Counted from the first letter of the stretch, positions 18,015 to 26,902 are shown. The stretch is 64,000 nt of DNA from WSZY01 sp964559845 (GCA_964559845.1 CAZLJF010000002.1:9401-73400), one strand, 5' to 3'. A program made the numbers and translations. The notes: a model not told the origin generated them from the sequence alone.

Positions 18015-18752
18015 TTACATATACATGCCACCATTGACATGCAGCACCTGCCCGGTGATATAAGCGCCGCTCTCGCCAGCCAGGAACAGTACGGCTGCAG
18101 CAATATCGTCAGGGCTTCCCAGGCGACCCAATGGAACCTGTGCAGTCAGTGCCTCTTTCGCATCATCGCCAAGTTCATCGGTCATGTCAGTGGCTATAAA
18201 ACCGGGCGCAATGGCATTCACGGTAATATTACGCGAACCTACTTCCCGTGCCAGTGAACGGGTCATGGCATCAATACCACCCTTACTGGCGCAGTAGTTG
18301 ATCTGCCCCGGATTACCCATAGAAGCAACCACGGATGAAATATTTATAATTCGGCCACCCTTGGCGCGCATCATCGGCTTCAGTGCCGCCTGCGAGGCAT
18401 AAAAAACCGAAGAGAGGTTGGTATCAATCACCGACTGCCACTCCTCACCCTTCATGCGCATGGCCAACCCGTCCCTGGTAATACCGGCGTTATTGACCAG
18501 CAGATCCAGACGTCCGAAATGTTTGGCCACCTCCTGCACGAATGCCTGAACAGCTGTGCCATCGGCCACATTGACAACACGCGCCAACACCTCCACACCG
18601 TGGGCTGACAGCTTTTCCGCAGCTGCCTTCACACTCTCTTCACGCGTGGCGCAGATCGCCAGACAGTAACCTTCTTTGGCCAGTGCATCAGCAACAGCGA
18701 ACCCGATTCCCCGGCTTGCGCCTGTCACAATCGCTACTTTCAAATCACTCAT
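18015..18752 (-). CDS. fabG: 3-oxoacyl-ACP reductase
   Basis: A 245-residue short-chain dehydrogenase with the NADPH motif GASRGIG (11-17), NNAGITRDGLAMRM, the catalytic Ser in IINISSVVASMGN and the YCASKGG Tyr-Lys pair; it ends in ITGQVLHVNGGMYM as FabG does. It reduces 3-oxoacyl-ACP in the elongation cycle. Its ATG lies within the fabD stop region (4-bp overlap). Confidence 0.97.
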   Translation of the reverse strand: MSDLKVAIVTGASRGIGFAVADALAKEGYCLAICATREESVKAAAEKLSAHGVEVLARVVNVADGTAVQAFVQEVAKHFGRLDLLVNNAGITRDGLAMRMKGEEWQSVIDTNLSSVFYASQAALKPMMRAKGGRIINISSVVASMGNPGQINYCASKGGIDAMTRSLAREVGSRNITVNAIAPGFIATDMTDELGDDAKEALTAQVPLGRLGSPDDIAAAVLFLAGESGAYITGQVLHVNGGMYM

Positions 18753-19699
18753 ACCTTGCCTCCGACTGTCCCGATCGCCTGATCCATCAGTTCCGATGAA
18801 AAGGCTGCCGACACATGCATCTCCTTCGCTATTCTGCGAACAAGCCCGGCCAAAACCTTACCAGGTCCCATCTCAACTGCTGTTGTCACGCCTGCCGCAC
18901 TCATTTTCTGCACTGTTTCTGTCCAGCGAACCGGCGAAACCAGCTGTTCGATCAGCGCATCACGAATTTCATCCGGATTCGTCAGAGCAACCGCACTTGC
19001 ATTACTCCATACCGGGCAGGCAGGTGCCGTGACCGCAACAGCAGCCAGCCGTTCTTTCATTGCCTCGGCAGCAGGCTGCATCAGCGGCGTATGCGACGGT
19101 GCACTGACTGCCAATGGCAGCGCTCGCTTGGCTCCCGCCTCCTTGGCCGCCTGCATCGCCCTTTCAACCGCAGCCACATGACCGGCTATCACCAGCTGGC
19201 CTGAACAGTTGAAATTCGCAGGCCACACCCTTGCCTCATCCGAGGAGGACAATTCGCAGATTTTGGATACAGCCGCATCGTCCAGGCCGATAATCGCCGC
19301 CATTTTACCTACGCCTGCCGGTACGGCTTCGCTCATGGCACGACCACGAAAAGCAACCAGAGAGACAGCATCCTCAAAAGTAATCGCACCGGCAGCCACC
19401 AGTGCCGAATATTCCCCCAGGCTGTGCCCGGCCATCTGGCCTGCATCGCACCCGCCACGCGCACGCCATAGACGGTGCAGTGAGATAGATGCGGTCAGCA
19501 GGGCCGGCTGGGTGAATTCGGTTCGGTCAAGCTTGCCATCGGCATCATCCATCACCAGTGCCTTCATATCATAGCCGAGAATATCCGAAGCCTGGGCGAA
19601 CGTATCCGCGACAACCGCCTCATCTGCAATCAGCTCCGCCAGCATTCCTTTGGATTGCGATCCCTGACCGGGAAAGAAAAATGCCACATTTGAACTCAT
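18749..19699 (-). CDS. fabD: malonyl-CoA:ACP transacylase
   Basis: A 316-residue malonyltransferase with FPGQGSQSKGM at the N terminus and the nucleophile S93 in GHSLGEYSAL; the catalytic His is in SAPSHTPLM. It makes malonyl-ACP for FabF, FabH and related enzymes. AAGGA lies upstream of the ATG. It is separated from fabH by 210 bp, an unusually long gap for this operon, filled by a run of hairpins. Confidence 0.96.
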   Translation of the reverse strand: MSSNVAFFFPGQGSQSKGMLAELIADEAVVADTFAQASDILGYDMKALVMDDADGKLDRTEFTQPALLTASISLHRLWRARGGCDAGQMAGHSLGEYSALVAAGAITFEDAVSLVAFRGRAMSEAVPAGVGKMAAIIGLDDAAVSKICELSSSDEARVWPANFNCSGQLVIAGHVAAVERAMQAAKEAGAKRALPLAVSAPSHTPLMQPAAEAMKERLAAVAVTAPACPVWSNASAVALTNPDEIRDALIEQLVSPVRWTETVQKMSAAGVTTAVEMGPGKVLAGLVRRIAKEMHVSAAFSSELMDQAIGTVGGKV

Positions 19700-19758
19700 A
19701 TAAATATAATTCCTTATAAATCCATGAACCAGCCAATCACAATGACCGGCTATTTATA

Positions 19759-19909
19759 GGAAGTGCTGATTTATTCCGCACTTCCCTGCAGGCCATTCAT
19801 GGCCTGTCAAAATCAATCGCGCAAGTGATTGATTTTATGAGCAAAGCTAAAACTATGCTTTTAGCTTCGCGTGGCTGAATATTGCATCCGTACAATATTC
19901 AGCGTCTCC
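19759..19909. repeat. five consecutive hairpins between fabH and fabD; modular dispersed repeat
   Basis: Five inverted repeats follow one another. They are GGAAGTGC/GCACTTCC (19759-19785), CAGGCCAT/ATGGCCTG (19789-19806), AAAATCAATC/GATTGATTTT (19809-19836), GCAAAGCTAAAA/TTTTAGCTTCGC (19841-19870, one mismatch) and CTGAATATTG/CAATATTCAG (19875-19902). The two ends recur at 45583-45603 and 45669-45682. The left end, AAGGARRYGCTGAWWW-like, matches the reverse complement of the right end imperfectly, like terminal inverted repeats. The right end abuts the fabH stop codon. The third and fourth hairpins resemble the repeats at 4909-4947 and 22957-22994. Confidence 0.75.
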
Positions 19910-20929
19910 TTAATCTTTCGACCAGCGAACCAGATTCGCTCCCCATGCAAAACCGCCGGCAAACGCCTCAAACAGAAGCAGTTGCCCCTTCTCCAGCCTG
20001 CCTTCACGGTAGATATGATTCAGCGCCATCGGCACACTGGCTGCAGAGGTGTTGGCATGACGATCGACTGTTACAGCCATGTGATCCTGATCTATTTTCA
20101 GTTTCTTTGCGGTGGCCTGTAAAATCCTGATATTGGCCTGATGCGGAATCAGCCAGTCGACCTCTGACTGGTCAACCCCATATTTTTCAAGCACCTCTAT
20201 AACCACTTCACCCAGCTTGGTCACCGCCACGCGAAACACTTCATTGCCCTTCATCTCGACCGCAGCCACCCCTGCCGAGTCAACATGGAGATCCGTCGGC
20301 TCTTCGCCCGGTGCCGCTCCCGGATGGGGGTGCCGGGCCATCAGCAAATGCCGGTAAGAGCCGTCGCAATGAAGGACAGAACCGACAACACCACCCCCGC
20401 CATCCTGACCATCCTCACGCGTCTCCAGCACCACCGCACCGGCACCATCACCAAACAGCACACAGGTTGAACGATCCTGCCAGTCAAGGATTCTGCTCAT
20501 CGACTCAGCACCAATCAACAGCACCCGCCTGAACATACCGCCACGCATCATGCCATCGACCTGTGCCAGGCCGTAAACAAAACCGGAACAGACCGCCTGA
20601 ATGTCCCAGGCGGGAAAATCCTTACCACCCAGCTTGTATTGAACAATACTGGCGGTTGAGGGGAAAATCAGATCGGGTGTTGTGGTCGCAACCACAATGG
20701 CATCAATATCATCAATCGTGATTCCGGCATCTTCCAGCGCCTGTTTTGCTGCCTCGGTGGCCAGATCAGATGTCTGCTGATCCCTGGCAATAATATGGCG
20801 CTGGCGGATACCTGTTCGCTCACGAATCCACGCATCGGATGTATCCACTATGGTGGAGAGTTCGTCGTTGCTCAGTACCCGTTCAGGCAGATAACCGCCC
20901 ACACCAATAATATGGCTGGTCAATGTCAT
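19910..20929 (-). CDS. fabH: 3-oxoacyl-ACP synthase III
   Basis: A 339-residue initiating condensing enzyme. Catalytic Cys C114 is in QAVCSGFVYG, His in IPHQANIRIL and Asn in RHANTSAASVP. It joins acetyl-CoA to malonyl-ACP to start each chain. The ATG overlaps the plsX stop. The downstream end, in mRNA sense, runs directly into the hairpin array before fabD. Confidence 0.97.
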   Translation of the reverse strand: MTLTSHIIGVGGYLPERVLSNDELSTIVDTSDAWIRERTGIRQRHIIARDQQTSDLATEAAKQALEDAGITIDDIDAIVVATTTPDLIFPSTASIVQYKLGGKDFPAWDIQAVCSGFVYGLAQVDGMMRGGMFRRVLLIGAESMSRILDWQDRSTCVLFGDGAGAVVLETREDGQDGGGGVVGSVLHCDGSYRHLLMARHPHPGAAPGEEPTDLHVDSAGVAAVEMKGNEVFRVAVTKLGEVVIEVLEKYGVDQSEVDWLIPHQANIRILQATAKKLKIDQDHMAVTVDRHANTSAASVPMALNHIYREGRLEKGQLLLFEAFAGGFAWGANLVRWSKD

Positions 20930-21963
20930 CAGAGTTCTGCCACGCCATTCATGGTTTCGATGATATTATCAACAAGGTTGGCCTGAACTTCACGAATCGC
21001 CACATCAATGGCACAGGCGTAGGCATGGGCATCAGCCGAGCCATGGCTCTTCACCACAATACCATTCAGGCCAAGCAGAGGAGCGCCATTGTGTTCACTC
21101 GGATGCAGCGCATCTTTCACACGCCGTAGCGCGCCGGAGGCCAGCATGGCGCCGGTTTTTGCCACAATGGATGAGGTCAGCTCACTTTTCAGCTGGGTGA
21201 GAATCAATTTGGCCACACCCTCCATGGTTTTCAGAGAGACATTACCGACAAAGCCGTCACATACAACCACATCAACCGAATCGCCGAACAGATCCGCACC
21301 CTCAACATTACCGATAAAGTTCAGGTCTGACTCCTTCAGCCTGGATGCAGTCACCTTAATCACATCGGTCCCCTTAATATCCTCACTACCGATATTGAGC
21401 AGCCCGACTCGAGGGGACTCAACGCCCTCGGCCGCCTGCATATAGCATGAGCCCATCACAGCAAACTGCAACAGGTGTTCGGAGGTACAATCGACATTGG
21501 CGCCGATATCGAGGAAAAAGGTCGAGCCACCGCCCACGGCAGGAACCATGGAAGCAAGCGCCGGACGGTCAATACCGTGAATCGTTTTCAGAATCAGCTT
21601 GGATATGGCCATCAGGGCGCCGGTATTGCCGGCGCTGACCAGTGCATCCCAGTGACCGTCACGTACGGCACGCGCACCGACATGAATTGATGAGTTCTTT
21701 TTGCGGCGAAGCGCAACAGCCGGAGCCTCGCACATATCGATCACATCAGCTGCCTCGATAATCTCAACCTGCCCGGCAATACCGCCAGCTTCAAGCGCGG
21801 GCAGAACTGTTTCAGGCTGGCCGACAACGCCCAGTACCAGGCTGCTGTCGCCTCTCTTCAGAACCTGAGCCAACGCATCAACAACAATGCCAGGAGCACC
21901 ATCGCCCCCGTGTCCATCCACTAAAATGCGAATGGCGGGGCCATCCTGCAAGGTAGAAGGCAT
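20929..21963 (-). CDS. plsX: phosphate acyltransferase PlsX
   Basis: A 344-residue soluble enzyme making acyl-phosphate from acyl-ACP for phospholipid synthesis. Signatures: RILVDGHGGDGAPG at the N terminus, SAGNTGALMAISKLIL, DIGANVDCTSEHLLQFA and VVVCDGFVGNVSLKTMEG. The usual VDAMGGD is here VDGHGGD. I use the ATG at 21963, which overlaps the rpmF stop; the longer in-frame version starts inside rpmF. Confidence 0.96.
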   Translation of the reverse strand: MPSTLQDGPAIRILVDGHGGDGAPGIVVDALAQVLKRGDSSLVLGVVGQPETVLPALEAGGIAGQVEIIEAADVIDMCEAPAVALRRKKNSSIHVGARAVRDGHWDALVSAGNTGALMAISKLILKTIHGIDRPALASMVPAVGGGSTFFLDIGANVDCTSEHLLQFAVMGSCYMQAAEGVESPRVGLLNIGSEDIKGTDVIKVTASRLKESDLNFIGNVEGADLFGDSVDVVVCDGFVGNVSLKTMEGVAKLILTQLKSELTSSIVAKTGAMLASGALRRVKDALHPSEHNGAPLLGLNGIVVKSHGSADAHAYACAIDVAIREVQANLVDNIIETMNGVAEL

Positions 21964-22145
21964 CAGACTTCGTCTTTCGCTACAACCTCGCGGCCTTTGT
22001 AGTGGCCACAACTCTGGCATGCGTGATGCGGGCGCATCATTTCACCGCATTCAGGGCACTCGCTCATGCCTGACACGGTAATCCGATCATGAGCCCTGCG
22101 CATATTGCGCTTGGACTGACTGGTTTTTCTCTTTGGAACTGCCAT
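21963..22145 (-). CDS. rpmF: ribosomal protein L32
   Basis: A 60-residue protein beginning MAVPKRKTSQSKRNMRRAHD. Four zinc-binding cysteines are retained (CPECG and CQSCG), the zinc-containing form of L32. It is cotranscribed with yceD upstream and plsX downstream, the classical arrangement. AGGAG is found upstream of the ATG. Confidence 0.97.
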   Translation of the reverse strand: MAVPKRKTSQSKRNMRRAHDRITVSGMSECPECGEMMRPHHACQSCGHYKGREVVAKDEV

Positions 22146-22183
22146 CTTTTCAATACTCCTATCATCAAAACTGATGAATACCT

Positions 22184-22741
22184 TCAGGAATCAAACCTGA
22201 TATGACGCAGAGCCGCAAACGGATGATCATCATCATGTTGCACGCATCTGCATTCATGCCTGTTTAAATTTTCACCACACTGCTGGCAAAGCCCTTTGCA
22301 CGATTCGCTGCAAACCACCATCGGCTTCCATGCCAGCCAAACCTCTTCACGCAACACATCCACCAGATCGATCAATCCGGGGGGCGCCAGATATTCGCAT
22401 GTATCAAAATCATCCGACTCTTCCACCGGATCTCCAAGCTGGAAGTAACGATTGCATTCACCTTCCATCAACATTGGAAACTCAATATTGCAACGCATAC
22501 ACTGCCGCATCAGCTCAACACACCATCGCCCCTGCAAAGTAAACAGGCCCGCCTGCAAGGCGATCTCCCCTTTCCACTCAACATCTCTGCAGAGACAGGC
22601 GGGAGCATCAATCATGCCGTGCCGGCTATCTTCAAAGAGGAGCCGTGGTATTTCAAGGGACCACTGCCTTCCACTTGATGGCAACTCCTGCAGTTTAAAA
22701 CGTAATTGCTGCCGCACAAGCAAATCCTCCGCATCGGACAT
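22184..22741 (-). CDS. yceD: YceD/DUF177 family protein (23S rRNA accumulation protein)
   Basis: A 185-residue protein of the DUF177 family, identified by its place before rpmF and by the block LIDLVDVLREEVWLAWKPMVVCSESCKGLCQQCGENLN, of which DVLREEVWLAW and CKGLCQQCG are the key parts. The cysteine pairs suggest a metal site. YceD is linked to 23S rRNA accumulation in E. coli and plants. First gene of the yceD-rpmF-plsX-fabH run; a promoter candidate lies just upstream. Confidence 0.88.
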   Translation of the reverse strand: MSDAEDLLVRQQLRFKLQELPSSGRQWSLEIPRLLFEDSRHGMIDAPACLCRDVEWKGEIALQAGLFTLQGRWCVELMRQCMRCNIEFPMLMEGECNRYFQLGDPVEESDDFDTCEYLAPPGLIDLVDVLREEVWLAWKPMVVCSESCKGLCQQCGENLNRHECRCVQHDDDHPFAALRHIRFDS

Positions 22742-22768
22742 ATTATCACGCCAGCGAATGCAGGCGGC

Positions 22769-22796
22769 ATTATGGTTATTGAGGCATATGGGTCAA
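22769..22796 (-). promoter_or_regulatory. candidate promoter of yceD-rpmF-plsX-fabH
   Basis: On the minus strand TTGACC (22791-22796), a 16-bp spacer and CATAAT (22769-22774), each five of six to consensus, about 28 bp before the yceD ATG. Confidence 0.6.
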
Positions 22797-22834
22797 CGAA
22801 AACCTTGCTAGACCGTACCTTTACTGTACATACT

Positions 22835-22863
22835 TTGACAAATGTAGCAATAATCGCTATTTA
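22835..22863 (+). promoter_or_regulatory. candidate promoter of the PilZ-type gene
   Basis: Perfect TTGACA (22835-22840), a 17-bp spacer and TATTTA (22858-22863). The -10 is poor but the -35 is exact. It would give a leader of about 190 nt containing the hairpin repeat that follows. The 316-bp space 22742-23057 thus holds two divergent promoters and the repeat, and no gene that I can see. Confidence 0.45.
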
Positions 22864-22902
22864 ACTACATAATGGCAGTAACATTGATGACTTACGCAAA
22901 AA

Positions 22903-23015
22903 CATCCATGCGCATGGATGGACGTGCAAATCGACAGCCTGTGACGCAAGGAGTTGATTTACAAGGAAAAGTTAAAATCACACCTTTTGCTTCCATGGAA
23001 CAAAAAGGCCATGGA
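22903..23015. repeat. hairpin-rich dispersed repeat upstream of the PilZ-type gene
   Basis: Inverted repeats in order: CATCCATG/CATGGATG (22903-22920, 2-nt loop), CAAATCGAC with GTTGATTTA (22927-22961, with wobble pairs), GGAA..TTCC (22965-22994) and TCCATGG/CCATGGA (22992-23015). The stretch 22913-23008 aligns over its whole length with 4868-4962. The outer flanks TGATGA (22885-22890) and TCATCA (about 23032-23037) are inverted copies of each other. It lies in the presumed leader of the gene at 23058. Confidence 0.65.
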
Positions 23016-23057
23016 TGAACCTTTTAGGACTTCATCACTTCTAATCGAAGAGGAAAC

Positions 23058-24680
23058 ATGACTCAGGGAACATCAACTGAAGACGCAAAGAAACTGTTGG
23101 AAACCGTCAGCTTTGAGCTGGATACGGATCTTCGCCTCCACCCGCAAAAACTGGAGCTCGGCAGAGCCGAGCTGCTTACCGATGCCCTGACCCTCCCCTT
23201 CATGGACATTGAAAAGCGCCTGAATCAGTACGTTACAGGCTCATCGGGGGCTGAAAGGCAGTTCTTGCAGAAAAGCATGAAGGCCTACCTTGCCAAGCTC
23301 AATGCCAATCCTCTGATTCCGCTTCAGTTCAGGCTGAAAGTTCTTGGTCATTTTGAACGTGAACTGGAACTTTTTGATTCGGAAATGACCGCTGCCGTAC
23401 TGAATGCACACAAAATCGGTGTTAACCTGGTGCAAAAAGCTGCGCGCAGCGAACCCTCCTACTATCGTGTACTGGTAGAGATGGTTTCCAATGCGCTGGA
23501 ACTGGCAGTGAAAATGCTGCGCATCGGATTTGAGCAGTACCAGGCACCTGCAGTACTCACAAACCGCCAATCTTTTGACCTGATGCGCCTAGGCTTAAGC
23601 GTTGTTCCCACCCTGCCTGAAGATGCAGCCAAAGAGAGAGAACGACTCTACAGGGTCATAAGCAGTCATGAATTTCTGCGCATGCTGGATTTCTTCGGCA
23701 AGTCGAAAGATGAACAGAAGATGAGCTGGAATGAACTGGAGTGCCATGTCGGAATACTTGAACCGAAACTGCTTCGTAAAGGCGAGGGTGCGCCCGAACT
23801 GAAAGATGAAACCATTATGGTTACCAACTTCATGCGCCCAAATGAAACTGCAAGGATCGTCTCCGAACTGCCCGATAAATGTTTAACAGACATGATCATT
23901 ATCCCACTGAACCGGTTTATCGAGCGTATGATCACTGCCATCAACCGGGTTGAGACCGTTCTGAAAAGCCCGGAGTTGCAGAAAAATGACCTGCATACAG
24001 AAGAGGCGCTGCACAGAACCATCATTGGCGGCAATGCCATTCTTGATACACTCAGAAACAAAGACCGCGCTACTGTGCGTGAAGACTATGCAGGCACGCG
24101 CCTGATTATGGAGTGGGATGCCAGGAAGGCATTCAAGGAAGCGCATACTGCCGTTGTGCTGGATGAATATGAATATGCGCCGTCTGAGCGAGGCAATGTG
24201 GATGCCTGGTCAGTCACCAACATAAGCAGCCATGGCGTTGGCCTGGAGCGAATCAGTGATGCCAGTTTCGAACTGGGAGTCGGTGCGATTGTCGGCCTGA
24301 GCTGGATACCGCACAGGGGAGAACCCATGCTGGGAACCATACGCTGGATCAAGAAGCCGAAGCCCGGTGAACAACGCATGGGCATAAAGTTTTTCAACCA
24401 GAAACTCAAGCTATACAAAGGCGTGATGCTGGGAGGGAGCGCCGAGGATGCGCATCTATCCCGAAGCTGGCCAGTTCTGGTCAAACCAGGAAAACCCTAT
24501 CACACAGCCATATTTCCTGACTGTAAAATCTTCAAAAACATGACTTTCATGCTTTCGCATGAAGGCAAAGGCGCCCACTTTAAAGTCATTAAGGTTATGA
24601 AAACAGGCCCAAATTACGCTTTCTGCAAGGTCGGCCTGGCAGAGGAGCTTACCACAACGCATAATCTCGACTTCAGTTAG
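23058..24680 (+). CDS. PilZ-type domain protein of unknown function, 540 residues
   Basis: The first two thirds are helical and unfamiliar to me. Around residues 360-450 a beta-rich segment looks like a PilZ domain: WSVTNISSHGVGLER carries the (D/N)xSxxG half of the c-di-GMP motif, followed by VGLSWIP and LGTIRWIKKPKPGEQRMGIKFF. The upstream RxxxR half is not clear, so cyclic-di-GMP binding is uncertain. No signal peptide or membrane helix; probably cytoplasmic. AGAGGAAAC precedes the ATG. Its 3' end overlaps convergent orn by 8 bp. Given the nearby pilus motors, a signalling role is possible but is inference. Confidence 0.7.
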   Translation: MTQGTSTEDAKKLLETVSFELDTDLRLHPQKLELGRAELLTDALTLPFMDIEKRLNQYVTGSSGAERQFLQKSMKAYLAKLNANPLIPLQFRLKVLGHFERELELFDSEMTAAVLNAHKIGVNLVQKAARSEPSYYRVLVEMVSNALELAVKMLRIGFEQYQAPAVLTNRQSFDLMRLGLSVVPTLPEDAAKERERLYRVISSHEFLRMLDFFGKSKDEQKMSWNELECHVGILEPKLLRKGEGAPELKDETIMVTNFMRPNETARIVSELPDKCLTDMIIIPLNRFIERMITAINRVETVLKSPELQKNDLHTEEALHRTIIGGNAILDTLRNKDRATVREDYAGTRLIMEWDARKAFKEAHTAVVLDEYEYAPSERGNVDAWSVTNISSHGVGLERISDASFELGVGAIVGLSWIPHRGEPMLGTIRWIKKPKPGEQRMGIKFFNQKLKLYKGVMLGGSAEDAHLSRSWPVLVKPGKPYHTAIFPDCKIFKNMTFMLSHEGKGAHFKVIKVMKTGPNYAFCKVGLAEELTTTHNLDFS

Positions 24681-25236
24681 GCCTGTTAACAAACACCCTC
24701 CTGCGGTAATATTTCAGTTCCCTGATCGATTCATGAATATCTGCCAGGGCCAGATGCTCCCCCTGCTTGGCCGGTGCAGGCAAACCCGGATACCAGCGCC
24801 TTACCAGTTCCTTGATGCTGCTGACATCAATATTTCGGTAGTGCAGATACCCCTCAAGTTCGGGCATATAACGGACAAGAAAACGGCGGTCCTGATGAAT
24901 GGAATTTCCACACAGGGGAGATGCCCGTTCCGGCACATACTGCCTGATAAAAGCCAGTGTCTGTTTTTCAGCCTCGGCAAGTGAAACCGGCGACTTGCGT
25001 ACCCGTTCAGTCAGCCCCGAATCACCATGATGCTGTTTACACCACTCATTCATCGCCTCCAGAACACTGTCCGGCTGATGAATCGCCAGGTTCGGGCCTT
25101 CAGCAACGGTATTTAACTGCTCATCCGTAATAATGGTCGCAATTTCAAGAATTACATCCACTTCAGGATCAAGCCCTGTCATCTCAAGATCCATCCAGAC
25201 CAGATGTTTTCTGTTTGGTATCGTTGCAGTTGTCAT
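24673..25236 (-). CDS. orn: oligoribonuclease
   Basis: A 187-residue DEDDh 3'-5' exonuclease that degrades dinucleotides, including pGpG from c-di-GMP turnover. Exo motifs: WMDLEMTGLDPEVDVILEIA (D, E), GNSIHQDRRFLVRYMP (D) and HLALADIHESIRELKYYR (H, D). The ATG at 25236 overlaps the pdxB stop (ATGA); an in-frame TTG three codons earlier is less likely. Confidence 0.96.
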   Translation of the reverse strand: MTTATIPNRKHLVWMDLEMTGLDPEVDVILEIATIITDEQLNTVAEGPNLAIHQPDSVLEAMNEWCKQHHGDSGLTERVRKSPVSLAEAEKQTLAFIRQYVPERASPLCGNSIHQDRRFLVRYMPELEGYLHYRNIDVSSIKELVRRWYPGLPAPAKQGEHLALADIHESIRELKYYRRRVFVNRPN

Positions 25237-26417
25237 GAGCGGCAACCTAACACATGCATACCCATCTGATGAGCCATAACAGCAAGTGATTCATTCCCGT
25301 TCTGCATTTTCATGCAAATCTGATCCCAGGCTCTGCGAACAGGATAGTGACGCCGGAAACTGGCAAAGGCCCTTGCAAGTCCACAATCTGAAAGAGCGCT
25401 CCAGCGACGCATTTCAGCATCATCTCTCATGATCGGATAAAGTGTTGTAGCCATAGCATGCAGATCACTCCACAGGTCACCACTACATCCGATCTCATAC
25501 AGATCTTCAACAGCAGGCAACTCGCATGCCATACGCCATGCCGGCTCAGTCTCCAGATATCTGCAAAGTGCATTATAGATATACTGCGTATTGGCGGCTT
25601 TTCCGTCCAGTGAGTGGCCTGCAATATGTGGCGTTGCAATCACCATCTGCGGATGGGCCAATAGCCGTCTGGAGATATTCGGCTCTCCCTCCCAGCAATC
25701 CAGCACGGCAAAACGATCACTGCTGCAATCCAGCCAGTCTGCCAAAGCCTCGTTGTCAACACAGACTCCACGCGCAGCATTGATGATGCCTTTGCCCCGA
25801 AAGGCCGCGAGAAATTCAGCATCAACCAGATGTGCGGTTTTATCCTCACCGTCGTGGATCAGGGGTGTATGCAGCGTGACCAAATCCGCCTCTTCCAGCA
25901 ACTGATCAACAGAAGAGAAACCAACATCAGTCTCCAGCCGCTCTCTGGGCGGATCATTCAGCAACAGATTCATACCCATCGCGGCACAAACCTTTGCAAG
26001 GGTACTGCCAATACGCCCCACGCCGACAATGCCAAGCGTAGTGGCCGGTATCGAAATCAGCCTGCGCATATGCAGTTCGAGCAGGGCTGTAATCATATAT
26101 TCAATTACCGAACCGGTGGAACTGCCTGCAGCAGTAGCCCATGTTATGCCATTGGCCAAAAGCCATGCTTTGTCGTAATGATCATCACCAATTGTGGCTG
26201 TAGCTGCAAAACGGACCGGTGTGCCCTCCAGCAGTGCCGCATCCACTCTGGTGGATGAGCGAGTTAACAGTATCTCTGCATCTTTCAGTGCTTCGTGGGT
26301 GATCTCCCTGTTTTCGAGCACACAGAGGTCAACATCAAACCCGGGGATAGAGGAGAATGCTGATGCCACACCCCAGATGTGAGCATCGGCAACAATGTGC
26401 AGTTCCCTTTTTTTCAA
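25233..26417 (-). CDS. pdxB: erythronate-4-phosphate dehydrogenase
   Basis: A 394-residue 2-hydroxyacid dehydrogenase. The NAD site is LGIVGVGRIGSTLAK; RSSTRVDAALLEG, TATIGDDHYDKAWL, GSVIEYMITALLEL and TPHIAGHSLDGKA match PdxB rather than SerA, and the extra C-terminal domain is present. It acts in the deoxyxylulose-5-phosphate-dependent pyridoxal phosphate pathway. The start is a TTG overlapping the previous stop (TTGA) with no strong ribosome site, suggesting coupling. Confidence 0.9.
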   Translation of the reverse strand: MKKRELHIVADAHIWGVASAFSSIPGFDVDLCVLENREITHEALKDAEILLTRSSTRVDAALLEGTPVRFAATATIGDDHYDKAWLLANGITWATAAGSSTGSVIEYMITALLELHMRRLISIPATTLGIVGVGRIGSTLAKVCAAMGMNLLLNDPPRERLETDVGFSSVDQLLEEADLVTLHTPLIHDGEDKTAHLVDAEFLAAFRGKGIINAARGVCVDNEALADWLDCSSDRFAVLDCWEGEPNISRRLLAHPQMVIATPHIAGHSLDGKAANTQYIYNALCRYLETEPAWRMACELPAVEDLYEIGCSGDLWSDLHAMATTLYPIMRDDAEMRRWSALSDCGLARAFASFRRHYPVRRAWDQICMKMQNGNESLAVMAHQMGMHVLGCRS

Positions 26418-26902
26418 GCTGACGATTTTTGGATTTTCCTGATAAGATTTGTTGATGAGTGTCCCACCAGAAACGGAACAACAACCACCTCGCCGCCCGC
26501 CTCCCGCACCTCTTTCGCCCCTACAATATCCTCCGGCCTGTAGTCTCCGCCCTTGACCAGCACATCGGGCAGAAGTGCCCTGATCAGGTTAATCGGCGTC
26601 TCTTCAGAAAAGGGAACCACCAGATCAACAGACCTGAGACCTGCGAGCATATGAGCCCGGTCAGCAAGCCTGTTTACCGGGCGAGGCGGACCCTTCAACT
26701 GTCTGATCGAATCATCACTGTTCAGGCCGACAATCAGAATATCGCCCAGACTCCTGGCATCTTCCAGATAGGTCACATGGCCAGGATGAAGAAGATCGAA
26801 ACAGCCATTGGTAAAGACCACTCGCTTATTTCCCTCACGCCACTGTTCCCGCCGTCTGACTGCCTCGGACAACTCAACGAAGCGGCTCTTCAGTCTGGCC
26901 AT
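26414..26902 (-). CDS. rfaE2: D-glycero-beta-D-manno-heptose 1-phosphate adenylyltransferase
   Basis: A 162-residue nucleotidyltransferase with VVFTNGCFDLLHPGHVTYLE (the HxGH motif is HPGH), VGLNSDDSIRQLKGPPRPVN and a C-terminal STNLIRKI. This is the stand-alone form of the HldE C-terminal domain and makes ADP-heptose for LPS core. Together with gmhA (28704) it gives two of the ADP-heptose steps; the kinase and phosphatase are not in the window. Its ATG overlaps the stop of the BON lipoprotein gene. Confidence 0.93.
   Translation of the reverse strand: MARLKSRFVELSEAVRRREQWREGNKRVVFTNGCFDLLHPGHVTYLEDARSLGDILIVGLNSDDSIRQLKGPPRPVNRLADRAHMLAGLRSVDLVVPFSEETPINLIRALLPDVLVKGGDYRPEDIVGAKEVREAGGEVVVVPFLVGHSSTNLIRKIQKSSA

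Noticed and set aside
24680..24700. GGCCTGTTAA after the PilZ-type gene, similar to the start of the 45.57-kb element
   Set aside because: The similarity is about 10 bases, lies inside orn and is not followed by the repeat sequence; likely chance.
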